Assembly (NCBI RefSeq): GCF_904846075.1
Contig: NZ_CAJGZH010000001.1
Location: 186,001-250,000, forward strand
Reading direction: 5' to 3'
Origin: Psychrobacter glacincola
GTDB taxonomy: Bacteria > Pseudomonadota > Gammaproteobacteria > Pseudomonadales > Moraxellaceae
DNA: 64,000 nt
The notes under the pieces were generated by a model that was not told the DNA's origin, searched no databases, and saw nothing but the letters and a program-made list of their open reading frames with translations. The position numbers and the translations under genes were made by a program. This document shows, piece by piece, positions 34,125 to 43,633 of the stretch (positions within the stretch are counted from its first letter, which is position 1; every line of letters begins with the position of its first letter).

Positions 34125-34207
34125 GTAATAGCCTACCTTCTGTGAATGATAGTTTGCTTAGAATGCAAAGATATCTTTATATTGTTTATTGCGCTGTCAA
34201 TGTTGTG

Positions 34208-34258
34208 CTGTGATCAATGCCTTTCTGTGACCAATGCTTTGCTGCGGTCACTTGAGTG
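34208..34258. repeat. 17-bp tandem repeat downstream of the TusA-like gene
   Basis: CTGTGATCAATGCCTTT (34208) and CTGTGACCAATGCTTTG (34225) share 14 of 17 positions, and a third decayed unit begins at 34242. The third unit ends just before the stop codon of the TusA-like gene (34262). Confidence 0.75.
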
Positions 34259-34261
34259 CAT

Positions 34262-34588
34262 TTAAGCGCTTTTTTTCTTAACCAGATAACGATAAAGCGT
34301 GGCGCTGATTGGTGCATCTTCATCGCCAGCGACCATTATTTCATCGGGATCGACGTTTAGATTTACATTTTCAGCAAGCGTTTCTTGCTGCACAAGCTCA
34401 TGTCCCAAATGACGACAAAAATTAGGAATGTCACGAGTGGTGGCTGGGTCGGTGGCGAGTATTTCAATCACCTCGCCAGCATCAGCGTTACGGATGGTTC
34501 GATGCAGCATCATGACAGGCTCAGGGCAAATCAGCCCTTGCGTATCTAAATGATGATTGATCGTCGTTTGCGTGGTAAAAGTGCTCAT
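34262..34588 (-). CDS. tusA: TusA-like sulfurtransferase
   Basis: A sulfur carrier of the TusA/SirA family. The early [21 protein letters not shown] segment contains the active-site Cys in the CPEP motif (C21 from the chosen start). TusA relays persulfide sulfur to tRNA thiolation and molybdopterin synthesis. At 108 residues it is longer than E. coli TusA (81); the C-terminal 30 residues ([27 protein letters not shown]) are extra. The start may be the ATG at 34588 or the ATG at 34597; neither has a clear ribosome-binding site. Confidence 0.82.
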   Translation of the reverse strand: MSTFTTQTTINHHLDTQGLICPEPVMMLHRTIRNADAGEVIEILATDPATTRDIPNFCRHLGHELVQQETLAENVNLNVDPDEIMVAGDEDAPISATLYRYLVKKKSA

Positions 34589-34648
34589 AATAGTCATTTA
34601 AATCGATAATATAAGGTGAAAGTTTTTTGCGTCATTTATAAGTATGCT

Positions 34649-35128
34649 TTACGCTTCTTCAGCGATGTCAGTGTCTTTTTCTGCTTCTAGAAAGTTAAAA
34701 AAGCGCTTAAAGCTCACTTTAAATAAAAACGCCACACCTAGCCAACAAGATAAGCCTAACCAGGCGGTATCAGCGAATAATAAGCCACCAACCAATATGA
34801 TGGTCGATACGCCAATGCTCATGGCAATCATCGACGCTTGGTTTAAGCGATAACGATAAATCACTAGCGCATCATAAATAGTAATAGGAATCGTAAGCGC
34901 AACCAAGGCATAAGGCAAGTTATAGAAAAGTTGATAAAGCAGTTGATTGTCATGAAAGGCTTTGATACTGGCAATGGTGCCAAAGACCATAAAGGCGAGA
35001 ATAGCGGCATAAATGAGATAAATCGCTATTTGATTCGCTCGCTGTGCGCCTTTGATACGGGCGATGGCAAGCGGCGCAAAACCATGTTGCGATTTGTTTT
35101 GCAGGGAGTGGTCTGAGACAGTGGTCAT
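34649..35128 (-). CDS. Four-helix inner-membrane protein of unknown function
   Basis: A 159-residue protein with four hydrophobic helices (about residues 33-53, 68-88, 98-118 and 120-135), preceded by a polar N-terminus and followed by a charged tail (EAEKDTDIAEEA). No family motif is recognisable to me. It is 60 bp upstream of the TusA-like gene in the same direction, and may be co-transcribed. The hydrophobic pattern and codon use support a real gene. Confidence 0.6.
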   Translation of the reverse strand: MTTVSDHSLQNKSQHGFAPLAIARIKGAQRANQIAIYLIYAAILAFMVFGTIASIKAFHDNQLLYQLFYNLPYALVALTIPITIYDALVIYRYRLNQASMIAMSIGVSTIILVGGLLFADTAWLGLSCWLGVAFLFKVSFKRFFNFLEAEKDTDIAEEA

Positions 35129-35220
35129 AATAATCAGGTATTTATCCGTGTAGAGTGACGATATGTCAGAATTGGCAGTGTTTTAATTAAGAGTGTTTTA
35201 GCAGCAGGTTTGTCACTGAC

Positions 35221-35751
35221 TTAATCGGCTTTGATAGCGTCGATGGCGATACTACTACTGGGATCAGCGAAATAAGTAGACATCAGAATGCAGGCAGAGA
35301 TATCATCAATTGGGTCGCGTTCATGCTTAATCCAACCATTATCCCACGCGATCTCACGCGCTGCCACTGAAGTCAGGCGCTCATCACAAAGGCTCACAAC
35401 CACTGGTAGATGCTGTTCCATGACTCTATGTGCTAGACGACGAGCGAATTTATGCGCACGCTTAGACAGCATTGAGCTGCTGCCATCCATATTAAGTGGC
35501 AACCCAACCACCACTTTTGCCACGCCCCAGACTTTGATAATACCGAGCAGATTATCCCAATCAGGCTGACCATTATTCATCGCTAAAATATCAAAGGCAC
35601 GCGCAGTCTCGGTAATGGTATTACCCAGCGCCATACCCATCTTTTTTACCCCGTAATCGAGCGCCAAAATAAGATGAGGCTTAATAGCGGGTTCCGCCAC
35701 AATAGTGTCAGCAGTTTCGATTTTAATGCTCGTATCAGACTCTACCATCAT
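35221..35751 (-). CDS. ruvX: Putative pre-16S rRNA nuclease YqgF/RuvX
   Basis: A 176-residue RNase H-fold protein. The acidic site residues lie in LALDYGVKKMGMALG, the VGLPLNMDGSSS motif follows, then the CDERLTSVAARE segment and IDDISACILMSTYF end. YqgF is essential in many bacteria and is implicated in 16S rRNA 5' end processing. The N-terminus is extended by about 25 residues. AGGAAG precedes the start; ATG 35751 or 35748 are equally plausible. It lies 121 bp after yqgE, the conserved yqgE-yqgF order. Confidence 0.9.
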   Translation of the reverse strand: MMVESDTSIKIETADTIVAEPAIKPHLILALDYGVKKMGMALGNTITETARAFDILAMNNGQPDWDNLLGIIKVWGVAKVVVGLPLNMDGSSSMLSKRAHKFARRLAHRVMEQHLPVVVSLCDERLTSVAAREIAWDNGWIKHERDPIDDISACILMSTYFADPSSSIAIDAIKAD

Positions 35752-35797
35752 TATGCATACTTCCTATTTCTATTGGGCGTGATTCATTTAGCTTAAC

Positions 35798-35847
35798 GGC
35801 TTTAATTTGAACGCGACTTTGATTTAAATGCGGTTTTATTTAAATGG
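35798..35847. repeat. 17/16-bp tandem repeat between yqgE and ruvX
   Basis: GGCTTTAATTTGAACGC (35798), GACTTTGATTTAAATGC (35815) and GGTTTTATTTAAATGG (35832) lie head to tail; the third unit is one base shorter. Confidence 0.7.
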
Positions 35848-35872
35848 ATAATTTAACTATCATAACCAATCA

Positions 35873-36436
35873 TTAAGCATGACCAATATCGCTACTAAGG
35901 TAATCAAAGTTCACCCCAATCTTATCCGCGGCAATTTGCCAGCGTTCTTCGAATGGTGTATCAAACAATAAGTTTAAATCAGCAGGACAAACGAGCCAGT
36001 CGCCGTTGTTAAGTTCCTGATCGAGCTGTTTTTTACCCCAGCTGGCATGACCCAAGCACAGCTGATAATGCCCAACGCCTTGACCTGCGGCGATACGCTT
36101 AAGGATATCTTGACTGGTGGTAATACAGACGTTTTCTGAGATTGCAAAAGACGATGCCCACTCAGGCTGCCCCGTATGCAGCACAAAGCCAACCTCTGGA
36201 TACATCGGGCCACCCTCTAATGCTATATCTTCCATCACTTGCGCATCCGTCACTTCAATGTCTAAATCTTCTAGCAGTTTGCCCACGCGTGCCTGCTCTA
36301 ATGGACGATTGACCATCAGACCGAGTGCACCGTGTTTATCATGACGGCAAATATAAATCAGCGCCTGCTCAAACCTTGGGTCTGATAGTTCTGGTGCCGC
36401 GATTAAAAAATGATGGGTCAAATTGGCTTTAGACAT
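35873..36436 (-). CDS. yqgE: YqgE/AlgH family protein
   Basis: A 187-residue protein of the AlgH/UPF0301 family. Family signatures are [28 protein letters not shown] (region near the N-terminus), [27 protein letters not shown] and the [15 protein letters not shown] motif. The molecular function is unknown; the gene is nearly always adjacent to yqgF, as here. The start at 36436 gives the usual N-terminus. Confidence 0.93.
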   Translation of the reverse strand: MSKANLTHHFLIAAPELSDPRFEQALIYICRHDKHGALGLMVNRPLEQARVGKLLEDLDIEVTDAQVMEDIALEGGPMYPEVGFVLHTGQPEWASSFAISENVCITTSQDILKRIAAGQGVGHYQLCLGHASWGKKQLDQELNNGDWLVCPADLNLLFDTPFEERWQIAADKIGVNFDYLSSDIGHA

Positions 36437-36583
36437 AGAGACAAACGCACCCTAATATTGAAGGTAAAATAACAGAAATAACACACCACTATATGGCGAT
36501 ACTGAGGTGAAAATCAACCAAAGCAAGTATTTAGCAGTGATGAGACACAGCGCTGCACAACTGGTTGATGAATGACCAAGCCT

Positions 36584-38263
36584 TTATTTCACATCGGTCA
36601 ATAAACTGCGCGCATGGTCGCGAGTGACGTCAGTGATGATCACACCGCCAGACATGCGTGCCAGCTCGTCGACTTGCGCGCTATCGGTCAGTATTAATAG
36701 CTCGCTTTCGGTCTGCTCGTCATGATGTTTTTGTACCAAAATATGCTGATGCGCTTGCGCTGCGACTTGTGCTTGGTGAGTAATGGCTAGTAGCTGCTGC
36801 GTCTGCCCAAGCGTGCGCAGTAGCTCACCGACCACTTGCGCCGTACCACCACTGATACCGACATCGACTTCATCAAATACTAGCATCGGTTTGGCGGCAT
36901 TATTATCGGCATTGGTTGCTTGCAGTACTTGCATAACCAGTGCCATTCGTGACAGCTCACCGCCTGAGGCAATCTTATGTAGCGGCTGCATCGGCATACC
37001 AACGTTGGCGCTAAATAATAAATCAATATCATAGCAACCTTGCGCACTATATTGGCTGGCATCGGCTTTTTTGGTAAAGACAAACTCGCAGCGGGCATTG
37101 GGTAGCGCGAGCGGTTGTAGCTGCTGCATTAATTGTTTGCTGACGATCGGCGCGGCTTTCGAGCGCTCTTTATTTAGCTGAGTGGCGAATACAAGATAGT
37201 CTTGCCAAGCCTGTTCAATTTGTGCCGCCATCGCATCACTGCTTGGCTCGTTTGCTAGCTGCTCTAATTGCGCTTCCCAGCCCTTTGCTTCATCGATTAA
37301 GTCGCTCGTTGGCAAGCTATGTTTACGTGATAAACGATGTCCTAAGCTGATAAGACTGTCTAATGTCTGCAAACGCTCAGGATCAGGCAACTGTTGCTCA
37401 GCATAATCTGACAGTAAGCCTGTTACCTCAGTAATTTGTTGCTGTGCTAAATGTAGTTGCTCGGAGGCTTGCTCAAAGGTTTGACTGACACTCATTTGGT
37501 TATCACAAAGCTTGATCGCCTGACCAAGCAAGGTCATCACATCTGGCTCATCCGTGTCATTGTCGAGCAGATGTAAGCCATGACTGGCCTCTATCATGAG
37601 GGCTTCGATATTAGACAGCTCTTCGTGCTCTGCTTCAACTTCTGCATAATCAACCGCCAATAACGGTGCAATATCAGCAAGTTGGCTTTGCAAAAGCTCA
37701 ATACGGTCTTGTCGCTGAGCCTCACGGCTCGCAATGTCGTCAGCATGGCGTTTGAGCTGCTGGTAAGCTTGATAGCTACTGGCAGTTTGTATGGCTAATG
37801 GCGTGATTTGTGCCATCTCATCGAGCCATTGCACCACAAACTGCGGCTTGAGGAGCGCTTGCTGAGCATGTTGACTATGGATATTAACTAACAATGCGCC
37901 TAAGCTTTTGAGCTCCGCCAAGCTGACAGGCGTGCCATTTAACCACGCTTTTGAGCGTCCAGTATTGCTGAGCTGACGACGAATTAGGACTTCGGGTTCT
38001 TCTAATGGTCGATCATTTTTAGCGAACCACTCAGCGATGACACTGTTATGCTCCACATCAAACTGCGCATAAATATCAGCTTGCGCCGCCCCGTGTCTGA
38101 CCATCGCACTGTCTGCGCGCTCACCAACACATAAAGACAGTGCATCGAGTAATAGCGATTTGCCAGCACCGGTCTCACCAGTGATGACATTGAAGCCTTC
38201 AGCCACACTCAGCTCATGCTGAGCAATCAACGCAAACTGATGTAAAGTTAATGATACTAGCAT
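36584..38263 (-). CDS. recN: DNA repair protein RecN
   Basis: RecN is an SMC-like ATPase of double-strand-break repair. The 559-residue protein has the Walker A motif GETGAGKS near the N-terminus, a split coiled coil in the middle, and the C-terminal SGGELSRMALVMQ signature and VFDEVDVGISGG Walker B. The ATG at 38263 follows AGAGG; a TTG one codon upstream is not needed. It is usually under LexA control; I did not see a clear LexA box in the upstream gap. It lies downstream of a long non-coding region. Confidence 0.95.
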   Translation of the reverse strand: MLVSLTLHQFALIAQHELSVAEGFNVITGETGAGKSLLLDALSLCVGERADSAMVRHGAAQADIYAQFDVEHNSVIAEWFAKNDRPLEEPEVLIRRQLSNTGRSKAWLNGTPVSLAELKSLGALLVNIHSQHAQQALLKPQFVVQWLDEMAQITPLAIQTASSYQAYQQLKRHADDIASREAQRQDRIELLQSQLADIAPLLAVDYAEVEAEHEELSNIEALMIEASHGLHLLDNDTDEPDVMTLLGQAIKLCDNQMSVSQTFEQASEQLHLAQQQITEVTGLLSDYAEQQLPDPERLQTLDSLISLGHRLSRKHSLPTSDLIDEAKGWEAQLEQLANEPSSDAMAAQIEQAWQDYLVFATQLNKERSKAAPIVSKQLMQQLQPLALPNARCEFVFTKKADASQYSAQGCYDIDLLFSANVGMPMQPLHKIASGGELSRMALVMQVLQATNADNNAAKPMLVFDEVDVGISGGTAQVVGELLRTLGQTQQLLAITHQAQVAAQAHQHILVQKHHDEQTESELLILTDSAQVDELARMSGGVIITDVTRDHARSLLTDVK

Positions 38264-38996
38264 CAATGCCTCTCATGACAGACAATAGACTTCATATACA
38301 TCTCAAGAAGCCATATATAAAATAGGGTAAATAAGGAAACCGAATTATTCATTCAACCGTGTTAATGAGATAAATATTATAGGCAAATAGTATGGTGTTA
38401 AACGCGCTTAAATACAAACTTTCAAGCGATGTATAATAGATTTTATTGTTGGAAGATTACCATAAAACTGTCAAAAACTGGCTATGAGTCATCATCATAA
38501 TATTCACAATATCAATCATTAAGGTGATTAAGCCTGTCAAAATGATGGTTGTATACTAAGCATGGTTGCGGATTAAACTTATAAAAATAGCCCAATTGTA
38601 GTGATCAGGTGCTGACTCAAAAAAAGGTGAGTAAGTAAGTTTAGGATTCGCATCAAACAGCATTTTCCTAGTCGCTTTAACAAACTTTATAGATATAATG
38701 TGGTAGCATAATCTCACATAATGATAAACTCTTCTGATTAGATTAGTGCAGTGTAATACACGATAACGAGTCATAATTTTGTAAAATGATAGGCGTATAG
38801 TTGGAAGAGTATGCCACTCGGTCATTATTCTAAAGTATTTTCATAGAACCTGTGGCTAGCTCTAGCGCACAGATATCTAGTATAGAAGGATACAGTACGT
38901 AGTACAGAGCTGTCGGTTAACGATGCAACTCTGGCGGTACTCTAACCAATTACTTATTTTTTAGTTTCGTAATGATTATTTGATAAGGAAGCCACT
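38264..38996. other. Long gene-poor region between recN and ppnP
   Basis: About 730 AT-rich bp between divergent genes. One 89-codon minus-strand frame (38556-38825) lacks a ribosome-binding site and a recognisable product; its end reads SPFFESAPDHYNWAIF, which could be a remnant or a chance frame. No tRNA, clear terminator, tandem repeat or mobile-element end is visible. The region could hold a small RNA. Confidence 0.45.
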
Positions 38997-39332
38997 ATGA
39001 CAGCGGCGCAATTTACTAATGTAACAGTCAATGCTCAAGCGACGATATCTTATGATGGTCGTTGTTCAAGCCACACTATTATGTTCGAAGATGGTCGACA
39101 TAAAACATTGGGCGTTATCTTGCCTTGTGATAATTTGGTTGAGCATTATCATTTTAGCACCAATACCTCCGAGCGTATCGAGATCACAGGCGGTGAGTGT
39201 GAGGTCAAAATTAATGGTGACGAAGAATTCAGCTATTACCGCGCTGGTCAATCATTCGTGGTTGAAGGCAATAGTGGTTTTAATCTGCGGACAGAAGAAA
39301 TTGTTCAATATATCTGTCACTTAGAAGGGTAA
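38997..39332 (+). CDS. ppnP: Pyrimidine/purine nucleoside phosphorylase PpnP
   Basis: A 111-residue cupin of the PpnP (YaiE/UPF0345) family, which phosphorolyses diverse nucleosides. Features are the FTNVTVNAQATISYDGRCSSH start, GRHKTLGVILPC, the EHYHFSTNTSERIEITGGECEVKI strand region (about residues 50-73) and the SFVVEGNSGFNLRTEEIVQYICH end. AAGGAAG precedes the start. It is a single-gene unit with a terminator. Confidence 0.93.
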   Translation: MTAAQFTNVTVNAQATISYDGRCSSHTIMFEDGRHKTLGVILPCDNLVEHYHFSTNTSERIEITGGECEVKINGDEEFSYYRAGQSFVVEGNSGFNLRTEEIVQYICHLEG

Positions 39333-39383
39333 GTTTGCTAAAGCTGTTATTCAGTGATTGATGACAGCAAAAAGCCTTTTACT

Positions 39384-39427
39384 CAAAAAAAGAAAAACCT
39401 TATCGGATTGGTAAGGTTTTTCTTTTT
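39384..39427 (+). terminator. ppnP terminator
   Basis: AAAAACCTTA and TAAGGTTTTT form an A/T-rich stem around TCGGATTGG, followed by further T's. Confidence 0.8.
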
Positions 39428-39544
39428 CTGCTGATATTATTTATATGCAGATATCCATTTATTGATACAATTACTGTCATATCTTTTTATCGCCTAGTTT
39501 TTATCATATAGCGCGATACCCACTTTATAATCAATAGGCCTATT

Positions 39545-40315
39545 ATGGCAAAACCTACCTATTTTTATGGCATTCATGCGATTGATGCCTTACTCGAATA
39601 TCGTCCTTTAGATGGGCTAAGCTTGTTTGTACAGCAAGGTCGTGAGACTGATAGCCATGTACAAGGAATCATGGCGCAAGCACGTGACAATGGTATCAGT
39701 ATCCAACCCACGCAAAAAGACAAGCTCACGCAATTGTGTGGCAGTCCGCAGCACCAAGGTGTGGTGCTAAATGCGCGTCCTTTAGGCTTTGCTGATGAAG
39801 GCTTGCTTGCTACCCTTGCTGGGCGAGACCAATGCTTATTATTGGTCTTGGATCAAATTACGGATGCACATAACTTTGGTGCTTGCTTGCGTACCGCAGT
39901 GGCGATGGGTGTGGATGCCGTGGTTTGTCCGAAACATCATGCGGCAAGTCTGACACCAACAGTGGCTAAAGTATCGGTCGGTGCAGCAGAGATGATGCCG
40001 ATTATTAGTGTTACCAATCTGGCACGTACGCTCACGCAAATCAAAAATGCTGGGGTGTTTGTGTTTGGTACAGCGCTTAATGCAGATGCCAAACCGATTC
40101 ATGCCGCTGATCTGACTGGCAAAACAGCCATTATCATGGGTTCAGAAGGTGAGGGGATGCGTCGCCTGACTATGGAGAGCTGTGATGAGCTGGTGTATAT
40201 TCCGATGTCAGGAAATGAGCATGGCAACCTTCAAAGTCTAAATGTGAGTGTTGCCACTGGTATGGCGCTGTATGAAGTCAATCGACAGCGTACTTTAGCT
40301 GCTGGGCAAGCTTAA
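39545..40315 (+). CDS. rlmB: 23S rRNA (guanosine(2251)-2'-O)-methyltransferase RlmB
   Basis: A SpoU-class trefoil-knot methyltransferase of 256 residues. The N-terminal substrate-binding domain starts FYGIHAIDALLEYRP, as in RlmB. The knot motifs are DAHNFGACLRTAVAMGVDAV, IIMGSEGEGMRRL and IPMSGNEHGNLQSLNVSVATGMALYEV (region at about 220-246). It methylates G2251 in the peptidyl-transferase P loop. The 3' end overlaps the convergent coaE gene by 38 bp. Confidence 0.92.
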   Translation: MAKPTYFYGIHAIDALLEYRPLDGLSLFVQQGRETDSHVQGIMAQARDNGISIQPTQKDKLTQLCGSPQHQGVVLNARPLGFADEGLLATLAGRDQCLLLVLDQITDAHNFGACLRTAVAMGVDAVVCPKHHAASLTPTVAKVSVGAAEMMPIISVTNLARTLTQIKNAGVFVFGTALNADAKPIHAADLTGKTAIIMGSEGEGMRRLTMESCDELVYIPMSGNEHGNLQSLNVSVATGMALYEVNRQRTLAAGQA

Positions 40316-40964
40316 GATATTCTTGGTGTAATGGCGCTAGTTGCACATACAGAGCCGCAAGATCACTTTCGTTGAGCACCACATCATCTGCATGACGATT
40401 ACGCTCTTCGCGGCTCAGCTGATTCACCATGATGGCTTTGATTTTTTGTATGCTTTGTTCGTCGCGCTGACTGGCACGCGCAACCTGCGTATCCTCGGAG
40501 GCATCCATGACTAAGATACGTTGGCATAAATTGGCAAGCCCTGCTTCTGCTGCTTCAATAAGTAGAGGCGCTGACAATATCACGTAAGGCGAAGTACTGG
40601 TTACCAACTGTGCTTTTGCTGCTTCGCGTATCGCTGGGTGGGTGATTGCTTCTAACTCAATCAATGCCTCAGGATGTGAAAAGACGTGCGTTCTTACTGC
40701 CACTCGATCCATTGATCCGTCACTATTCAACACCCATTCACCAAATTTTTTTTGGATTTTTTGCAGCGTGGCGCTACCTTTAGCAACGATTTCATGGGCA
40801 ATCACATCCGCATCGATAATATCAATGCCTTGTTCAGCGAACCAAGCACTCGCAGCAGACTTACCACTACCGATACCACCCGTTAAGCCAACTACTAAGG
40901 TTTTGCTTTTCTTTTGCGGGGTCTGGGGCTTATGAGAATAAGGTGAAGATGCTTGTTTTGACAT
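40278..40964 (-). CDS. coaE: Dephospho-CoA kinase
   Basis: CoaE phosphorylates dephospho-CoA in the last step of coenzyme A synthesis. The 228-residue protein has the P-loop GLTGGIGSGKSA (about residues 27-38), the IIDADVIAHEIV segment and the LSAPLLIEA region typical of CoaE. The N-terminal 22 residues are polar and extra. It follows the pil genes, the pilD-coaE order common in gammaproteobacteria. Its last codons overlap the end of rlmB tail to tail. Confidence 0.94.
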   Translation of the reverse strand: MSKQASSPYSHKPQTPQKKSKTLVVGLTGGIGSGKSAASAWFAEQGIDIIDADVIAHEIVAKGSATLQKIQKKFGEWVLNSDGSMDRVAVRTHVFSHPEALIELEAITHPAIREAAKAQLVTSTSPYVILSAPLLIEAAEAGLANLCQRILVMDASEDTQVARASQRDEQSIQKIKAIMVNQLSREERNRHADDVVLNESDLAALYVQLAPLHQEYLKLAQQLKYAVD

Positions 40965-41021
40965 AATAATGACTTATCTGCTCGATATAATGACAGTGAT
41001 GGTTATAAGCTAAGAAAGTAT

Positions 41022-41059
41022 TTTGGTGCCTATTTTAAGATTTGGTGTCTGTTTAAAAA
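41022..41059. repeat. 19-bp tandem pair between coaE and pilD
   Basis: TTTGGTGCCTATTTTAAGA and TTTGGTGTCTGTTTAAAAA are adjacent and share 15 of 19 positions. Confidence 0.7.
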
Positions 41060-41088
41060 GGAGCGACCGAAATACTTTCTAGAACAAT

Positions 41089-41991
41089 TTAGTAAGTATA
41101 CATGCCGAGATACCAGTTGACGATATCTGAGCCATATAATAAAGCAACAATACCAGCGATAGCGATATAAGGACCAAAGGCAAACGGCTTGCTTTCACCC
41201 TGTTTCTTCATCAAAATAATCCCAACAATTGAGCCTAATAGAGAAGACAATAAAATAATCAATGGCAACATCATGGGCCCAAGCCAAGCACCTAATACTG
41301 CCAATAATTTGAAATCTCCCTGCCCCATACCATGCTTTTTAGTGATTAGATAAAATATCTTAACCACTATCCACAATGACAAAAATCCTAGCAATAAGCC
41401 CCAAATTGACTGGGTAGGTGAGACAAACCAGCCTTGTGAATTCACTGCTAATCCTAAACCCGCTAATGGAAAGGTCAAGCGATCAGGCAGTAATTGGGTA
41501 TCAAAATCAATACCAGTTAATGCAACCAGCGTCCATACCAAAATCAGGGCTGACAAGCCAGCTGCAGTTACGCCAAACTGATAAATTACTAACATTGATA
41601 GTAGGGCTGTTGCTAGCTCAACCAGTGGATAACGCAGTCCAATCACAGCTTTACATTCTGAGCAACGGCCACGTAGTATTAACCAGCTAATTAACGGTAT
41701 ATTTTCGTACCACTTTATTTTGTGGGCGCAATGAGGGCAGCGTGAGGCTGGTCGACTCAAAGTAATCGGCTGGTCAGCTGCTACGATATTTGTTAGGGGT
41801 AGAGTGTGTTCGCGAGGCATGTCTGCTTGTTCTGACATAAACTGGCTGCACTCTTGTCGCCAGCTATAAACCATCATCAGCGGAATACGGTGGATCACCA
41901 CATTTAAAAAACTGCCAACACAAAGACCTAATAGGCCGAATATGCCTAAAGCGATAGGCATATTATCTTGTAATAACTCTATAAATTGCAT
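41089..41991 (-). CDS. pilD: Prepilin peptidase PilD
   Basis: PilD cleaves and N-methylates type IV prepilins in the inner membrane. The 300-residue protein has about eight hydrophobic helices. Its cytoplasmic zinc-binding loop holds two CXXC pairs (SRCPHCAHKIKW and RGRCSECKAV). The aspartic protease motifs are LTGIDFDTQLLPD and the GMGQGDFKLLAVLGA segment. The ATG at 41991 follows AAGGA; a TTG two codons upstream is less likely. It is downstream of pilC and upstream of coaE. Confidence 0.95.
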   Translation of the reverse strand: MQFIELLQDNMPIALGIFGLLGLCVGSFLNVVIHRIPLMMVYSWRQECSQFMSEQADMPREHTLPLTNIVAADQPITLSRPASRCPHCAHKIKWYENIPLISWLILRGRCSECKAVIGLRYPLVELATALLSMLVIYQFGVTAAGLSALILVWTLVALTGIDFDTQLLPDRLTFPLAGLGLAVNSQGWFVSPTQSIWGLLLGFLSLWIVVKIFYLITKKHGMGQGDFKLLAVLGAWLGPMMLPLIILLSSLLGSIVGIILMKKQGESKPFAFGPYIAIAGIVALLYGSDIVNWYLGMYTY

Positions 41992-42016
41992 GAACAAGCT
42001 GTCCTTTAGTTAGCTT

Positions 42017-43240
42017 TTAGCCTACTACTGCGCCCATCTGGAAAATCGGTAAATACATGGCAATCACCAGGCCACCGATCAATACGCCTAAGACTGCCAT
42101 AATCAAAGGTTCCATCAAGCTGGTCAACCCATCAACAGCGTTATCTACTTCATTTTCATAGTAGACGGCAACTTTGTCTAACATCTCTTCCAAACTACCG
42201 GATTCTTCACCAATGCCAACCATTTGAATGGCTAAGCTTGGGAAAAGGTTGGTCGAGCGTATTGAAAACTGTAATTGTTGACCAGTAGAAACATCATTTT
42301 TGATTTGCTGAGTGGCATTATAAAATACAACATTATTAGTGGCACCAGCTGTAGAGTCGAGGGCATCAATAAGTGGCACGCCCGCAGCAAAGGTCGTCGA
42401 TAGTGTACGAGCGAAACGCGCGATAATCGCTTGATAGGCAATATTGCCAAATATTGGTGCTTTTAAAACCGCACGGTCTAAGAAGTCACGGAATTTCTTA
42501 GAGCGCTTTTTCGTCTCTGAAAAGCCAATGATAGTACCGCCAATAATAATAATTAAAATAAACCACCATGCTTGCATCCACTCAGACATATTGACAACCA
42601 TTTGGGTAAAAGCAGGCAGCTCTGCACCAAAAGATTCAAATAAACCAGAAAATACAGGTACTACTTTAATTAGCAGGATGATAGTCACAATAATAGCAAC
42701 GACGATAACGGCGATAGGGTACTTCATTGCTTTCTTAATTTTGGCTTTAAGTAATTCACTTTTTTCTTTATAGGTAGCAACGCGTTCAAGCATGGTTTCC
42801 AATGCACCTGACTGCTCACCAGAATCGATGAGTGAACAAAACAGATCGTCAAAATAACGTGGGTGCTTGCGTAATGCTGAAGCAAAAGTCCCACCCGCTT
42901 CAATGTCCGATTTTATTTGTAATACCAGATCTTTCATACTGGGATTATCAAGTGAGTCAGCAACAATCTCAAAGGATTGGGTCAATGGCACGCCCGCTTT
43001 CATCATGGTCGCCATTTGCCGAGAAAAAATAGCAATATCAATAGGTTTGATGGATTTCTTGAAAGTGTAAAGCGGCTTCGGTTTTTTCTTGATACCTTTG
43101 ACGCTGATACCTTGTTTGCGTAAAGTGGCTTTTGCTAACTCTAAACTACGGCTAGTGGTCTCCCCTTTTACTTTTTGTCCGCGTCGATTCACCCCATCAT
43201 AGACAAAGTCTAACAGCATGTCGGTCTTCGCTTTTGCCAT
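42017..43240 (-). CDS. pilC: Type IV pilus inner-membrane platform protein PilC
   Basis: PilC is the polytopic platform of the pilus motor. The 407-residue protein has two T2SF domains in series (about residues 75-200 and 275-400), each with the conserved pattern (FSRQMATMMKAGVPLTQSF; FARTLSTTFAAGVPLIDAL), and three hydrophobic helices. The start at 43240 follows GAGGGT; an upstream in-frame extension has no family support. It is 25 bp ahead of pilD, so co-transcribed. Confidence 0.95.
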   Translation of the reverse strand: MAKAKTDMLLDFVYDGVNRRGQKVKGETTSRSLELAKATLRKQGISVKGIKKKPKPLYTFKKSIKPIDIAIFSRQMATMMKAGVPLTQSFEIVADSLDNPSMKDLVLQIKSDIEAGGTFASALRKHPRYFDDLFCSLIDSGEQSGALETMLERVATYKEKSELLKAKIKKAMKYPIAVIVVAIIVTIILLIKVVPVFSGLFESFGAELPAFTQMVVNMSEWMQAWWFILIIIIGGTIIGFSETKKRSKKFRDFLDRAVLKAPIFGNIAYQAIIARFARTLSTTFAAGVPLIDALDSTAGATNNVVFYNATQQIKNDVSTGQQLQFSIRSTNLFPSLAIQMVGIGEESGSLEEMLDKVAVYYENEVDNAVDGLTSLMEPLIMAVLGVLIGGLVIAMYLPIFQMGAVVG

Positions 43241-43633
43241 GTTACTACCCTCAAAATATTGTCTAATATAGATATTGCAAAGATGTACAACGATGCCTGA
43301 CTCATTACATAAAAAAGGCATACTTTATTTTAACGTAAAAAACCAGTATAACTCTGTTTTATATTTAAGTATATCTGGTAGAGATTATTGCTGATTTATA
43401 AAAGTCCGTACAATTAACGCCCATAATCTTAGTCCTTATATAAATAATGGCATTACTCATATAAGGACAGTTTTAAATTTCCAAACACCCTTTTATCAGT
43501 GCGTTACTAAAAGCTGTTTTTTCGACAATTCAAGATTAAAAAGTAGTTGGTTTAGTCACTTCAAACGTTCCTCTTTAGTGATCAGCAGTGTCTGTATTTT
43601 TGTGCGTATGCAACATGCGCATAGCCAGTATGC
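43241..43633. other. Intergenic region pilB-pilC with an inverted repeat
   Basis: The 393-bp gap is unusual, since pilB and pilC are commonly close. GTCCTTATAT (43432-43441) and ATATAAGGAC (43459-43468) form a perfect 10-bp inverted repeat with a 17-nt spacer. It lacks a T tract on either strand, so it looks more like an operator or RNA structure than a terminator. A separate pilC promoter is likely here. Confidence 0.5.

Noticed and set aside
38556..38825. 89-codon minus-strand frame in the recN-ppnP gap as a gene
   Set aside because: No ribosome-binding site, no family, and an irregular N-terminal composition. Reported only as a feature of the gap.
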